From CAVSWT01 sp963746735 (lineage in GTDB: Bacteria > Bacteroidota > Ignavibacteria > Ignavibacteriales > Ignavibacteriaceae): a stretch of 64,000 nucleotides of DNA. Positions within the stretch are counted from its first letter, which is position 1. The number at the start of each line of letters is the position of its first letter. The stretch is from contig CAVVCO010000014.1 of assembly GCA_963746735.1 (NCBI GenBank), positions 181,833 through 245,832 on the forward strand. Reading direction: 5' to 3'. Below, one piece after another: positions 27,064-37,432 of this stretch. The notes beneath the pieces are model-generated. The model saw only the letters and a list, made by a program, of their open reading frames with translations, was not told the DNA's origin and made no database searches. Both the position numbers and the translations under genes were made by a program.

Positions 27064-29862
27064 ATGAAAATTCCACTTATATATTCTGATTTTACTAATA
27101 CGGTATTTTTATTCATGTTTCTTGTATTGAACATAATTATGGTTAATGTTTCATTTGCTCAGACATCACCAGATCCAAATTTCTATATATATCTTTGCTT
27201 CGGACAATCAAATATGGAAGGGCAGGGAACAATTGAAGACCAGGACAAAACTGTAGATAGCCGCTTCCAGATTATGGAAGCCACTAATTGTTCTAACCTT
27301 GGAAGAACTAAGGGAACCTGGTACACTGCTGCTCCACCTTTATGTCGATGTTATACTGGTCTTTCTCCTGCAGATTATTTTGGCAGGACTATGGTAGCAA
27401 ACCTTCCTGACAGCATCAAAGTTGGTGTTATCAATGTCTCTGTGGCGGGCTGCAAAATTGAACTGTTTGATAAAGATAATTACCAAGCGTATGTTTCAAC
27501 AATCACCGAACAGTGGCTGCTTGACATAATCAACGCCTACAGTGGAAATCCGTATGCATATCTTGTTGATATCGCAAAATTAGCCCAGCATGACGGCGTT
27601 ATCAAGGGCATTCTCTTACATCAGGGGGAATCAAATACAAATGATAATCTATGGCCTTCAAAAGTAAAAAAAATATATAATGACCTAATAACTGACCTTT
27701 CACTTAATCCTGATTCAATTCCTCTTCTTGCGGGCGAGGTTGTAAATGCTGACCAAGGAGGTGTTTGTGCAAGTATGAATTCTATAATTGCAGTACTACC
27801 GGATACTCTTCCTAATTCATATGTTATTTCATCCAGTGGCTGCACAGATGCATCTGACAATCTTCATTTTAATTCTGCAGGTTATAGAGAAATAGGCAAA
27901 CGTTATGCAGTTAAGATGCTATCATTAATGGGTTACAAAGTCAGCGAGAATAAACCTGAAAAATGGGTAGGAACCTGGAGTACTGCCCCGCAGCTTGTTG
28001 AAACAAATAATAATCCCCCAAGTCCCGGTTTAAGCAATAATACAATTCGTCAAATAGTCCACGTTTCAATAGGTGGGGATAGTTTGCGTATGAGATTTAC
28101 TAATGAATTCAGTTCAAGTCCGGTAACAATGCATTCGGTTCATATTGCTGTTTCATTAGGCAGTGATACAATTGATTCGTCCACCGATACTCCTTTATAT
28201 TTCAGCGGGAACCAGGAAGTTACAATGCCGCCTGGCTCTGCAGTTGTCTCTGATCCTTTTCATTTTCCGTTACAACCATTGAGCAATGTTGCAATCACTA
28301 TTAACTTCGGTAGTACATCATCGGATATTTCCGGTCATCCCGGATCCAGAACTACATCATACATACTAACCGGGGATGAAGTTAGTAAGGAAGATTTTTC
28401 GGGAGCCGTCACAACAGACCACTGGTATAATATTAATACTATAGAAGTAGTAGCACCAGATTCTGTACATGCAGTTGCAATTCTTGGAAATTCAATTACT
28501 GATGGGCGTGGTTCCGGCACTAACAAACAAAACCGCTGGCCTGATGAACTTTCCCGTCGTTTTCAGGAAAATCCGGAAACACAAAATGTAGCCGTTTTGA
28601 ATGAAGGCATAGGCGGCAATGCTGTGCTTAATGGAGGTTTGGGGCCTACTGCTTTAAGCCGCTTCCAACGTGATGTAATAGATCAGAATGGAGTAAAATG
28701 GTTAATCATTCTTGAAGGAGTAAATGATATAGGCGGCTCGTTTGGAACTGGAGTAGCTCAAAATTTAATTAATGCATATGGTCAGTTGATAGATATTGCT
28801 CATGCTAATGGTATCTTTGTATATGGTGCAACAATGCTTCCATTTGAAGGATCATCCTATTATTCAACAGATCATGAAACTTCAAGAGAAACAGTTAATG
28901 AATGGATTCGAAACAGCGGTCGTTTTGATGCGGTTATTGATTTAGATAAAGCTCTGCGTGATCCAACGGATACTTTAAAACTTTTACCAATCGCTGATGA
29001 TGGAGATCATTTGCATCCCAGTGAAACCGGCCATAGAATGATGGCAGAAGCTGTTGATCTTAATTTATTTGTAGGAAATGATTCATTAGTTGTCCCGACT
29101 TTAAATTACCAAACAATTTATTTTGAACCTGAATGTGCGGTAGTTGGTGATAACTGGGACATATTAACTGATCCACAGGCTTCAAATGGAAAATATGTAA
29201 CTGTTAAATCTGGTATACAAAGTCTTACTTCAGCGCCTACAGACAGTGCAAGCGCTATTTATATTCCATTTACTGTCGATAGTGCTGGAAACTTTAACTT
29301 ATTTGTACGGGTAAATTGTCCAACCTTCGATGACGATTCATTCTGGGCAAAAATGGATAATGGAGATTTTGCTATGTATAATGGATTGGCTAATTCAGGC
29401 TGGCAATGGGCACAGTTAAACAGTTTTGATTTGGCAAAAGGTAACCACATGCTAACAATTACTTACCGTGAAGACGGGGCCAAACTTGATAAGATTTGTA
29501 TTTCAAATAACGCCGCACTTCCAACTGGAATGGGTGAGCCTGCTGAAAACTTATGTGACACTACCACAACAGGTCTCGGAGATTTAAAGCAAGTACCTAA
29601 GGGTTATTTACTTGGACAGAATTATCCAAATCCATTTAATCCATCAACAGAAATTTCATTCAATCTACCTAAACAAAGTTTTGTAACATTAAAAGTATAT
29701 GATGTCCTCGGAAGGAATGTCGCAGAATTAGTAAACGAAGAAAAATCTGCAGGTTCATATTTAGTCACGTGGGATGCAAATAAATCCGCCAGCGGGACGT
29801 ATATCTATACGATTACAGCTGGCAATTTTACCCAAACTAAAAAAATGATTTTAATCAAATAG
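27064..29862 (+). CDS. Double acetylesterase: CE6-like domain + SGNH/GDSL domain + CBM + T9SS tail
   Basis: This 932-residue protein has a signal peptide ending at SFAQ. Residues about 38-300 are a CE6/SASA-type esterase: CFGQSNMEGQG (Ser49), LLHQGESNTND and DNLHFNSAGYREIG. Residues about 305-680 are an independent SGNH hydrolase of the XynE/GDSL type: GTWSTAPQ at the start of its beta-rich entry domain, ILGNSITDGRG (Ser477), NEGIGGNAV, LEGVNDIGG and DGDHLHPSETGHRMM, so both catalytic centres look complete. A carbohydrate-binding-like module follows (about 690-825; NGLANSGWQW, YREDGAKLDK), then a T9SS domain (NYPNPFNPSTEI). Both esterase types remove acetyl groups from xylan. Two of them in one surface polypeptide suggests attack on acetyls at different positions. 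The exact regiospecificity is not readable. Confidence 0.9.
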   Translation: MKIPLIYSDFTNTVFLFMFLVLNIIMVNVSFAQTSPDPNFYIYLCFGQSNMEGQGTIEDQDKTVDSRFQIMEATNCSNLGRTKGTWYTAAPPLCRCYTGLSPADYFGRTMVANLPDSIKVGVINVSVAGCKIELFDKDNYQAYVSTITEQWLLDIINAYSGNPYAYLVDIAKLAQHDGVIKGILLHQGESNTNDNLWPSKVKKIYNDLITDLSLNPDSIPLLAGEVVNADQGGVCASMNSIIAVLPDTLPNSYVISSSGCTDASDNLHFNSAGYREIGKRYAVKMLSLMGYKVSENKPEKWVGTWSTAPQLVETNNNPPSPGLSNNTIRQIVHVSIGGDSLRMRFTNEFSSSPVTMHSVHIAVSLGSDTIDSSTDTPLYFSGNQEVTMPPGSAVVSDPFHFPLQPLSNVAITINFGSTSSDISGHPGSRTTSYILTGDEVSKEDFSGAVTTDHWYNINTIEVVAPDSVHAVAILGNSITDGRGSGTNKQNRWPDELSRRFQENPETQNVAVLNEGIGGNAVLNGGLGPTALSRFQRDVIDQNGVKWLIILEGVNDIGGSFGTGVAQNLINAYGQLIDIAHANGIFVYGATMLPFEGSSYYSTDHETSRETVNEWIRNSGRFDAVIDLDKALRDPTDTLKLLPIADDGDHLHPSETGHRMMAEAVDLNLFVGNDSLVVPTLNYQTIYFEPECAVVGDNWDILTDPQASNGKYVTVKSGIQSLTSAPTDSASAIYIPFTVDSAGNFNLFVRVNCPTFDDDSFWAKMDNGDFAMYNGLANSGWQWAQLNSFDLAKGNHMLTITYREDGAKLDKICISNNAALPTGMGEPAENLCDTTTTGLGDLKQVPKGYLLGQNYPNPFNPSTEISFNLPKQSFVTLKVYDVLGRNVAELVNEEKSAGSYLVTWDANKSASGTYIYTITAGNFTQTKKMILIK

Positions 29863-29877
29863 AAGGTGTAAAGAATT

Positions 29878-31821
29878 ATGCATTATCCTATTCGCAATAA
29901 ATTGATTTTTATTTTTTTGATAATTATTTCCGTTACTTCCTTTGGCCAGGTAAAATTACCAAAATTAATAAGTGATGGAATGGTACTGCAAAGAAACTCC
30001 GAATTAAAAATTTGGGGCTGGGCTTCTGCTGGTGAAAAAATTTCAATTCATTTTATTGATAAAGATTATAATACCACAACTGATAGTAAAGGTGATTGGA
30101 GCGTTACAATCCCGGCGCATAAAGCTGGCGGCCCATATGAAATGCAGATAAATGCAAATAATACAATTACAATTCACGACATAATGTTTGGTGATGTTTG
30201 GGTTTGTTCAGGGCAGTCAAATATGGAACTGCCAATGAGAAGAGTAAGCTGGCATTATCCGGGCGAAATAGAACATTCTGAAAATAAATATATAAGACAA
30301 TTCCTTGTTCCAGATAAATATAATTTTAATCAACCTCAAAAAGATTTAACTGGTGGAAGCTGGAAAAGTGCAAGCCCGGAAAACACTCCTGATTTTTCAG
30401 CAGTTGCTTATTTTTTTGCTAAAGAGATTTATAATAAATATAAAATCCCTGTCGGTTTAATCAATTCAGCTTTAGGCGGCTCGCCGGTTGAGTCATGGAT
30501 TAGTGCAGATTCCTTAAAGAAATTTCCAAAATATTATAATGAAGCCTTGATGTTTAGAGACAGCACTTTAATTAAAAAAATTGAAGATGCTGATAATGCA
30601 AGAAGCCATGCTTGGTATACTTTGTTAAGCCAAATAGATAAAGGTTACAAAGATCCTCGAAATATTTGGTATGATCCATCACTAAATGATTCAGACTGGC
30701 CGTCTATGAAAATTCCAGGTTACTGGGATAATAAAGAACTCGGAAATAAGAATGGTGTGGTTTGGTTCAGAAAGAAAGTTGATATCCCTTCATCCATGGC
30801 TGGAAAACCAGCAAAATTAATTTTAGGAAGAATTGTTGATGCTGATTCTGCTTTTGTTAATGGAAAATTTGTAGGAACTGTTGGCTATCAGTATCCTCCG
30901 AGAAGATATGAAGTTCCGGAAGGAATATTAAAAGCTGGCGAAAATACAATTGTAGTTCGTGTGATTAGCAATATCGGGGTTGCTGGTTTTGTTCCTGATA
31001 AGGAATATGATTTAATAGTTGACAATGATTCCATAGATATCAAAGGAGAGTGGAAATACCGGCTTGGTGCGGAAATGCCTCCACTTGCAGGCCAGACATT
31101 TATTAGATGGAAACCAATTGGTTTATATAATGCGATGATAGCCCCTCTGCTAAACTATCAAATAAAAGGTGTAATCTGGTATCAAGGTGAATCAAACGCC
31201 GGAAGGCCAGGGGACTATCAAAAACTTTTCACTACAATGATTAATGATTGGAGAGAAAAATGGAATGAAGGTAATTTTCCATTTCTCTATGTGCAGCTCC
31301 CCAATTATGGAGAAGCTAAAAGTGAACCTTCCGAAAGCGGCTGGGCATTATTGCAGGAAGCTCAATTAAAAACACTATCTGTGCCGAATACAGCTATGGC
31401 TGTAACAATTGATATTGGTGAATGGAATGATATTCATCCGTTAGATAAAAAAGATGTTGGGAAAAGACTTTTTCTTGGTGCTGAAAAAGTTGCTTACGGA
31501 GATAATAATGTAATTTATTCTGGGCCGATTTATAAGTCCATGAAAGTTGATGGAAATAAGATAATACTTTCCTTTGAAGATGTTGATGGTGGCCTTGTTG
31601 CTGAAGGTGGAAGTGAACTTAAACAATTTGCAATTGCCGATACAGATAAACATTTTGTTTGGGCAAAAGCCAAGATAGAAGGTGACAAAGTAATCGTATG
31701 GAATGATAATATCCCAAATCCTGTAGCAGTACGATATGCATGGGCAGATAACCCTGCCGGAGCAAATTTATATAATAAAGATGGATTGCCAGCTTCACCT
31801 TTTAGAACGGATAAATGGTAA
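29878..31821 (+). CDS. SASA/sialate O-acetylesterase-family acetylesterase (periplasmic)
   Basis: The gene starts 16 bases after the preceding esterase, so the two are co-transcribed. This 647-residue protein has a signal peptide ending at SFGQ, a first beta-domain (VKLPKLISDGMVLQRN), and the SGNH-type catalytic domain in two pieces: VCSGQSNMELPM (Ser114), LINSALGGSPVESW, IWYQGESNAGRP, and the late Asp/His in DIHPLDKKDVG. A jelly-roll domain is inserted between the pieces (about residues 260-385; VVWFRKKVDIPSSMAG), as in many family members. Annotated relatives are called sialate O-acetylesterases, but in a xylan locus an acetyl-xylan or acetyl-xylo-oligosaccharide esterase is far more likely. 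There is no T9SS tail, consistent with action on imported oligomers in the periplasm. Confidence 0.9.
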   Translation: MHYPIRNKLIFIFLIIISVTSFGQVKLPKLISDGMVLQRNSELKIWGWASAGEKISIHFIDKDYNTTTDSKGDWSVTIPAHKAGGPYEMQINANNTITIHDIMFGDVWVCSGQSNMELPMRRVSWHYPGEIEHSENKYIRQFLVPDKYNFNQPQKDLTGGSWKSASPENTPDFSAVAYFFAKEIYNKYKIPVGLINSALGGSPVESWISADSLKKFPKYYNEALMFRDSTLIKKIEDADNARSHAWYTLLSQIDKGYKDPRNIWYDPSLNDSDWPSMKIPGYWDNKELGNKNGVVWFRKKVDIPSSMAGKPAKLILGRIVDADSAFVNGKFVGTVGYQYPPRRYEVPEGILKAGENTIVVRVISNIGVAGFVPDKEYDLIVDNDSIDIKGEWKYRLGAEMPPLAGQTFIRWKPIGLYNAMIAPLLNYQIKGVIWYQGESNAGRPGDYQKLFTTMINDWREKWNEGNFPFLYVQLPNYGEAKSEPSESGWALLQEAQLKTLSVPNTAMAVTIDIGEWNDIHPLDKKDVGKRLFLGAEKVAYGDNNVIYSGPIYKSMKVDGNKIILSFEDVDGGLVAEGGSELKQFAIADTDKHFVWAKAKIEGDKVIVWNDNIPNPVAVRYAWADNPAGANLYNKDGLPASPFRTDKW

Positions 31822-31943
31822 TGAATTTTTTTGTAACCTATTAGTTGTATTTAAGATTAAAATGAAGTTTAAAATATTCTTTTTTGTTTAGTAGTCATGT
31901 ATAACAACATTTATATCAAATTAATTTTTAAAAGGCTTTTAGT

Positions 31944-33644
31944 ATGAAATGTATCAATAAAAATCTTAGACTAATTATGATAACTTTTTATCTTATCCTA
32001 ATATTACCATCAATTAATTTTGCACAAATACAAACAGATGTTCCGCATCTAAAAGATGTATATAAAAATGATTTTTATATAGGATGTCTTTTGTCTTATG
32101 CTCACGTAGGATTTGCCACAGATCCATATGTGCCGGGACAATCTAATGTTGTTGATGCTAATGGCGGCTATCTAATAAAATATCATATGAATTCAATGGG
32201 TCCGGGTAACTGGATGAAATCAGTTTATATTGTTGATATCAACGGCAGTGCGTCTGCTTACAGCGCTGCTGCGACTCAAACTGAAAAGGATTCAATAGAT
32301 ATACATCCTATTATAACATTTAATGGGAATATAACTGCTCAACTTAATTGGGCTAAGAGACAGGGCTTTACTTTCCGCGGCCATACTTTAGTATGGCATA
32401 ATCAAACACCCGGCACAGCTTTTTTCCGTACAGGATATTCAAGCACTGGAACTCGTTTAACCAAAGAAAAAATGACTGATCGTTTGGAAAACTATATTAA
32501 AGAAGTTATTAGAACAATTCATGAAGGATGGCCGGGACTTCTTTCCGCTTACGATGTTGTAAATGAGGCCGTAAATGATAACGGTACCGATCGGACCGTC
32601 AGTGAATGGTATGAAACATTTGGCGATAACAGTTACATTATGAAAGCATTTGAATTTGCCCGCAAATATACTCAGCAGTACGGCGAAACTCAGATTAAAC
32701 TTTATTACAATGATTATAATACTGCTACTGCATCAAAAGCTGATGGTATAGTAAGAATTTGCGGCCCTATTTTTAGAGCAGGATATCTTGATGGAATAGG
32801 AATGCAGGAACATGATGCTTATAATTATCCAACAGCCTCACAATGGATTGCTACGTATAATAAGTTTGACACTATATGCACACAAATGACAATAACCGAA
32901 TTTGACGTAAAACCAAGCAGTAATACACTTTCAAGTTCAGTCTTAACAACACAAGCAAATCAATATGCACAACTGGTGAAATGTTTTGTTGAAAGAAGTT
33001 ATTTCTCAGGGCGTGGAAAAATTATTAGTGTTTGCAAAGATGGATTAAACGATCAGTGGGCCTTTGTTGCCAACGCTTCTTTATGGGATGCAAATGATCA
33101 ATGCAAACCTGCGTTTTATGCCGTGGCAAATATTGGAATAAATTATAATAAACTTGATTCGCTTATATCTGCCGCGGATTCTTTAAATGGAAATGAGTAT
33201 ACGGTTGATTCATGGAACAACTTAAGAACAGCATTAAGTTTTGCAGAAAATGCTATAAATAAAAATTACTCTTATACTAATTCTGCTGTGGATACTTTAA
33301 AAAATGGAGTAGATTCTTTAAGCGCGGCAATTGAAGGATTGGAAAAAATTCAAACCGCTGTGAATGATAATAATACACCGATTAATTTTTCACTAAGTCA
33401 AAATTATCCTAATCCTTTTAATCCGACAACTAAGATTTCATACTCAATTCCACGAAGCGGAAATATCTCATTAAAAATATATAATGTTCTCGGGAAAGAG
33501 GTCGCAATAGTTTTTGCAGGGTACCAAGCGAAGGGAAATCATACAGCAATTTTTGATGGTTCAGTGCTTTCAAGCGGTGTGTATTTTTATCGTTTGCAAA
33601 CAAACAATTTTGTAGCAACTAAAAAGCTTTTAATATTGAAATGA
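31944..33644 (+). CDS. Secreted GH10 endo-xylanase with FIVAR-like linker and T9SS tail
   Basis: This 566-residue protein has a signal peptide ending at NFAQ. The GH10 barrel (about residues 40-400) shows FRGHTLVWHNQTP, the acid/base Glu208 in YDVVNEAVND, YYNDYNTA, GIGMQEHDAY and nucleophile Glu319 in TITEFDVKP. A helical segment of about 65 residues (LDSLISAADSLNGNEYT to LSAAIEGLEK) resembles the FIVAR module found between enzyme domains and cell-surface anchors. A T9SS domain (NYPNPFNPTTKI) closes the protein. Unlike the two other GH10 proteins in the cluster it has no binding modules and a different loop pattern, so it probably prefers shorter or soluble substrates. It is the third GH10 in the locus. 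Confidence 0.94.
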   Translation: MKCINKNLRLIMITFYLILILPSINFAQIQTDVPHLKDVYKNDFYIGCLLSYAHVGFATDPYVPGQSNVVDANGGYLIKYHMNSMGPGNWMKSVYIVDINGSASAYSAAATQTEKDSIDIHPIITFNGNITAQLNWAKRQGFTFRGHTLVWHNQTPGTAFFRTGYSSTGTRLTKEKMTDRLENYIKEVIRTIHEGWPGLLSAYDVVNEAVNDNGTDRTVSEWYETFGDNSYIMKAFEFARKYTQQYGETQIKLYYNDYNTATASKADGIVRICGPIFRAGYLDGIGMQEHDAYNYPTASQWIATYNKFDTICTQMTITEFDVKPSSNTLSSSVLTTQANQYAQLVKCFVERSYFSGRGKIISVCKDGLNDQWAFVANASLWDANDQCKPAFYAVANIGINYNKLDSLISAADSLNGNEYTVDSWNNLRTALSFAENAINKNYSYTNSAVDTLKNGVDSLSAAIEGLEKIQTAVNDNNTPINFSLSQNYPNPFNPTTKISYSIPRSGNISLKIYNVLGKEVAIVFAGYQAKGNHTAIFDGSVLSSGVYFYRLQTNNFVATKKLLILK

Positions 33645-33684
33645 TAAAATAATTTGGAATCAATTAAAAACAATTCGAGGTATC

Positions 33685-35476
33685 ATGGAAAAGTCTTTGC
33701 ATTTTCTTGAAAATAAAATTAATGTTTTTCTTTTTTTCTCATTAGCCATTGTTCTGCTATCGAGTATAAAAGCATTAGCTCAATCAGGCGAGGCAACAAT
33801 TTACTTAGACAATACTCAGCAAGTAATACATGGATTTGGTGCAGCAAATATAATTGGCTGGCGTCCGGATATGACCACAGCCCAGGTCAATACAGCTTTC
33901 GGCACAGGTAACGGCCAAATTGGTTTTACTATACTTCGACTTCGAATTTCTCCTAACGAAAATGAATTTAACATACAGGTTTCAACATCTAAACTTGCTT
34001 CTTCATTGGGAGCTAAGATTATTGCATCTCCCTGGACTCCACCAGCTTCAATGAAAAGCAACAACAGCACAATTGGCGGTTACCTAAAAGAATCTTCTTA
34101 TGCAGCTTATGCTACTCATCTCAAAGCTTTTGCTGATTATATGTCCAACAACGGAGTTCCTATATATGCAATATCAGTTCAAAATGAACCTGATGTGAAT
34201 GTTACATATGAATCTTGTGATTGGGATTCATTCACAGATGCTGAAATTTGTTCAAGAAAATGCACGTTCTATAGGTACAAAAGTTATTGCACCGGAGTCA
34301 TATCATTTTTATAGAGGGCTTTCAGATCCGCTTTTAAATGATTCAACAGCTTTGGCAAACTTCGATATTTTAGGTGGGCATATATACGGAGGCGGGCTTG
34401 AGCCTTACCCGTTAGCTGAAAGTAAAGGAAAAGAAATTTGGATGACCGAACATTTAGATACTGATACTTCATGGGCGCATGTGCTTGCAACAGGCAAAGA
34501 AATAAATGACTGCATGAATGATGGAATGAGTGCTTACGTGTGGTGGTATATTGTTAGATTTTACGGACCAATTGATGAAAGTGGAAATGTAACTAAGCGC
34601 GGATATATAATGTCGCAATTTTCAAGATTTATCCGTCCGGATTATTATAAAGTAAGTGCAACTGAAAATCCGCAGACAGGAGTTTATGTTACAGCATATA
34701 AAAGCGCAGCAAAATTAATTGTAGTAGTAGTAAATGAAAATTCAACTCCCACTGAGCAGACTTTTAACCTTATCAACGGCCCTTTTAATAAGTTTACTCC
34801 ATACGTAACATCAAAAACAAAAAATAGTTTTCAGGGAAGTGATGTTGCCGTATCTAATTACTCTTTTACCGCAACGTTGGAAGATTCAAGTGTAACTACT
34901 TTTGTTTCGGATGATGTTACACTTCCTGTAGAGATTATATCCTTCAAAGCAAATGCAGTTGGTAATTTAATCAATTTAACATGGTCTACTGCATCAGAAA
35001 AAAATAATGCAGGCTTTGAAATACAGAGAAGCATCGATATCAAAAATTTTATTAAGATTGGATTTGTTGAAGGAAATGGCACAACAACGGAAAGAAAAAA
35101 TTATTCATATAGTGATAACTTTACGGCAAATAAAATTTATTACAGATTTAAGCAATTAGATTTTGACGGCAGTTTCAGTTATTCAAAAATAGTTGAAGTG
35201 TCTACAGCTCCTCTAACATTTAGTCTATCTCAAAATTATCCGAATCCATTTAACCCGGTTACACAAATTAAATATTCAGTTCCGGAGGATACTTACATTT
35301 CTCTGAAAGTATTTAATATGCTTGGCCAGGAAGTAGCTACACTTTTTGAAGGGCTGCAAAAAACCGGGAATTTTACTGCATCATTTAATGGCAGCGGGCT
35401 TGCTTCCGGTCTCTATATTTATCAATTGAAAGCAAATGATTTTGTCGCAACTAAAAAATTATTATTACTTAAATAA
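33685..35476 (+). CDS. Secreted GH30 subfamily 8-like glucuronoxylanase with T9SS tail (one frameshift)
   Basis: The first frame (33685-34314) encodes a signal peptide ending at ALAQ, then GFGAANIIGW, ILRLRISP, IIASPWTPPASMK and SVQNEPD, where the acid/base Glu is codon 34186-34188. The second frame (to 35476) continues with KVIAPESYHF, nucleophile Glu in EIWMTEHL (34448-34450), MSAYVWWYIVRFYG and KRGYIMSQFSRFIRP. Removing one T from 34247-34249 joins them. The WWYI-x-R motif contains the Arg (34556-34558) that in characterised GH30_8 enzymes contacts the methylglucuronate branch; the Arg just before it in those enzymes is Val here. A beta-sandwich follows, then an Ig-like domain (VEIISFKA, FEIQRS, YYRFKQLDFDG) and a T9SS domain. 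It would cut xylan at positions set by glucuronate side chains. Confidence 0.9.
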
Positions 35477-35489
35477 TTATTGGTAAAAA

Positions 35490-37406
35490 ATGATTTTAAC
35501 TTTTAAGAATCTGAAAAATAATTTAATGATCTGGAATGTGGTTAAACTTAATCTCAGATTATTCTTTATAAGTATTTTGTTTTTACTCCTAATTTTTAAT
35601 TTGCCTCTAACATTTGCCCAGCCTTCCGGCGGCCCCTACGGACCTGCTCAAAAAAATTATGAATTGCCTAAAACATCAGGTAAGATTTATTATGCAGCAG
35701 TTGATGGAAAACCTGGTCAATCAGGAGAAACAATTAATAATCCCACAACAATTGAGTCAGCAATTGAAAAAGTGAAAACCGGTGATGCAATAATATTACG
35801 CGGTGGAATATATCGCACAGGCAATCTTATTTTAAATCAAGGGATAACAATTCAGCCGTACAAAGATGAGCAGCCTATTTTAAAAGGTACCTTGATTGCA
35901 AAGGAATGGAAAAAACAGGAGAATGGATTGTGGGTTACCGAATGGGAACATCTTTTCCCTTCAAAACCGCAAAGCTGGTGGCGTCGTCATCGTCATGGCT
36001 CAGATGTTCCTCAGCATCGTTTTAACAATGACATGGTTTTTGTAGATGGCCGATTTCTACAGTCTGCTGGCTGGGAAGGTGAATTGGATGAAAATACATA
36101 CTACATCGACTATGAAACTAAAAAGGTTTACTTAAGCTTCGATCCAAACAATCATGAAATTGAAATAACAGCTTTTAATAACGGCTTATTCAGAACTACT
36201 AAGGATGTTCATAATAAAAAATCGGATGGTAAAGGGCCCATCATTCGTGGAATTACCTTTTCACAATACGCTCAGAACGCCATAGAAGTTGAGGGCTATT
36301 ATCCCACCAAATTATCTAAGGATACTGAGCACGGAAAAGATGTTGTGGGGACAATACTTGAGAACTGTACTATTTCATATAGTGCCCGGGTTGGAGCCAA
36401 TCTAATTGGGGATTCTTTAGTTATTCGAAACTGCAAAGTAAGCGATACAAGTACTGAAGGAATTTATATTGTTGCTTCGTCTGATGTGCTTCTTGAAAAA
36501 AATATTTTTCAACGTAATAATATTGAGCATCTTCAGGGATATTATCCTGCCGCCGTTAAGATATTTAACCAAAGTTACAGAGTAACCTGCCGCGATAATT
36601 TGGTTACTGATCTTCAGAATTCAATCGGTATTTGGTACGACGTTGGGAACGTGGATGGTGTGTTTGTAAACAATTGGCTTGAAAATATCCATTACGATGA
36701 AACACACCGTAAATCAAATGATGTATATCCAATTGGGTCAGGTTTTTATTTTGAAATTTCAAGAGGAGCAATTTGTGCCGGAAATGTTTTTGTAAATTGC
36801 GATGCAGGAATTCATTTGCGTAATTCTGCCGACGTTGAAATGTATAATAACACATTGGTGAATAGTCAAGTATTAATTAACCGAACAGGAAGAACAGCAA
36901 CGGGAGATCTTTTTGACTGGCATCCGAGCACCGGGCCAGGGATAGATGAACGAGATGGTCATATATTTGAAAATAATTTGATTGTTGCCGATAAGAATTT
37001 TAATAAGCCGCTTCTTTATGTATGGCAGCCGGATACTTTATGCAGTATGCTTCCAACACCTATGCTAAAAGAGCTTGACCATAATGTATATATTAGAATT
37101 AATGAAGATGAAACTAATCCTTTAATATTATGGAGCCCTGCAAAAAATCAAAATTGTCAGGTTAGTTTCAAATCTATTGAAGAACTCAATAAAAATTATC
37201 CAGAGTTTTCAAAGAATAGTAAAAGTTATATTGGATATAATAGGCCATTGTTCAAAGGCATACAATTGGGAAACTATCAAACGCTTTCTGATTTCTCTGG
37301 AAATAAATTTGGAACTAAACTTCCCGAAAAGATTAGTAAGCTTATAGGCCAGTCAAAAATTAATGAAAGCTTTGTTGGTGCTTATCCGCCTAAGAATGTA
37401 AAATAA
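35490..37406 (+). CDS. Right-handed parallel beta-helix protein, GH120 beta-xylosidase-like
   Basis: This 638-residue protein has an N-terminal hydrophobic segment ending at TFAQ; a second in-frame ATG (35526) is a plausible alternative start. An opening IYYAAVDGKPGQSG / AIEKVKTGDAIILRGGIYRTG is typical of beta-helix enzymes, and coils continue to about residue 520. Two acidic residues stand out: Asp384 in GIWYDVGNVDG and Glu422 in GFYFEISRGA. Their spacing and flanking residues resemble, from memory, the nucleophile Asp and acid/base Glu of GH120 beta-xylosidases, which share length and fold. No T9SS tail is present. It starts 13 bases after the GH30 gene and is followed by a GH8 oligoxylanase, so a periplasmic xylosidase role fits. 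A generic pectate-lyase-like protein is the alternative. Confidence 0.75.
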   Translation: MILTFKNLKNNLMIWNVVKLNLRLFFISILFLLLIFNLPLTFAQPSGGPYGPAQKNYELPKTSGKIYYAAVDGKPGQSGETINNPTTIESAIEKVKTGDAIILRGGIYRTGNLILNQGITIQPYKDEQPILKGTLIAKEWKKQENGLWVTEWEHLFPSKPQSWWRRHRHGSDVPQHRFNNDMVFVDGRFLQSAGWEGELDENTYYIDYETKKVYLSFDPNNHEIEITAFNNGLFRTTKDVHNKKSDGKGPIIRGITFSQYAQNAIEVEGYYPTKLSKDTEHGKDVVGTILENCTISYSARVGANLIGDSLVIRNCKVSDTSTEGIYIVASSDVLLEKNIFQRNNIEHLQGYYPAAVKIFNQSYRVTCRDNLVTDLQNSIGIWYDVGNVDGVFVNNWLENIHYDETHRKSNDVYPIGSGFYFEISRGAICAGNVFVNCDAGIHLRNSADVEMYNNTLVNSQVLINRTGRTATGDLFDWHPSTGPGIDERDGHIFENNLIVADKNFNKPLLYVWQPDTLCSMLPTPMLKELDHNVYIRINEDETNPLILWSPAKNQNCQVSFKSIEELNKNYPEFSKNSKSYIGYNRPLFKGIQLGNYQTLSDFSGNKFGTKLPEKISKLIGQSKINESFVGAYPPKNVK

Positions 37407-37432
37407 TTTTAATAATATCAAAAGAGATGCAG

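Noticed and set aside
29878..31821. Role in sialic acid metabolism suggested by the family name
   Set aside because: No sialic acid gene is nearby; all neighbours are xylan enzymes.
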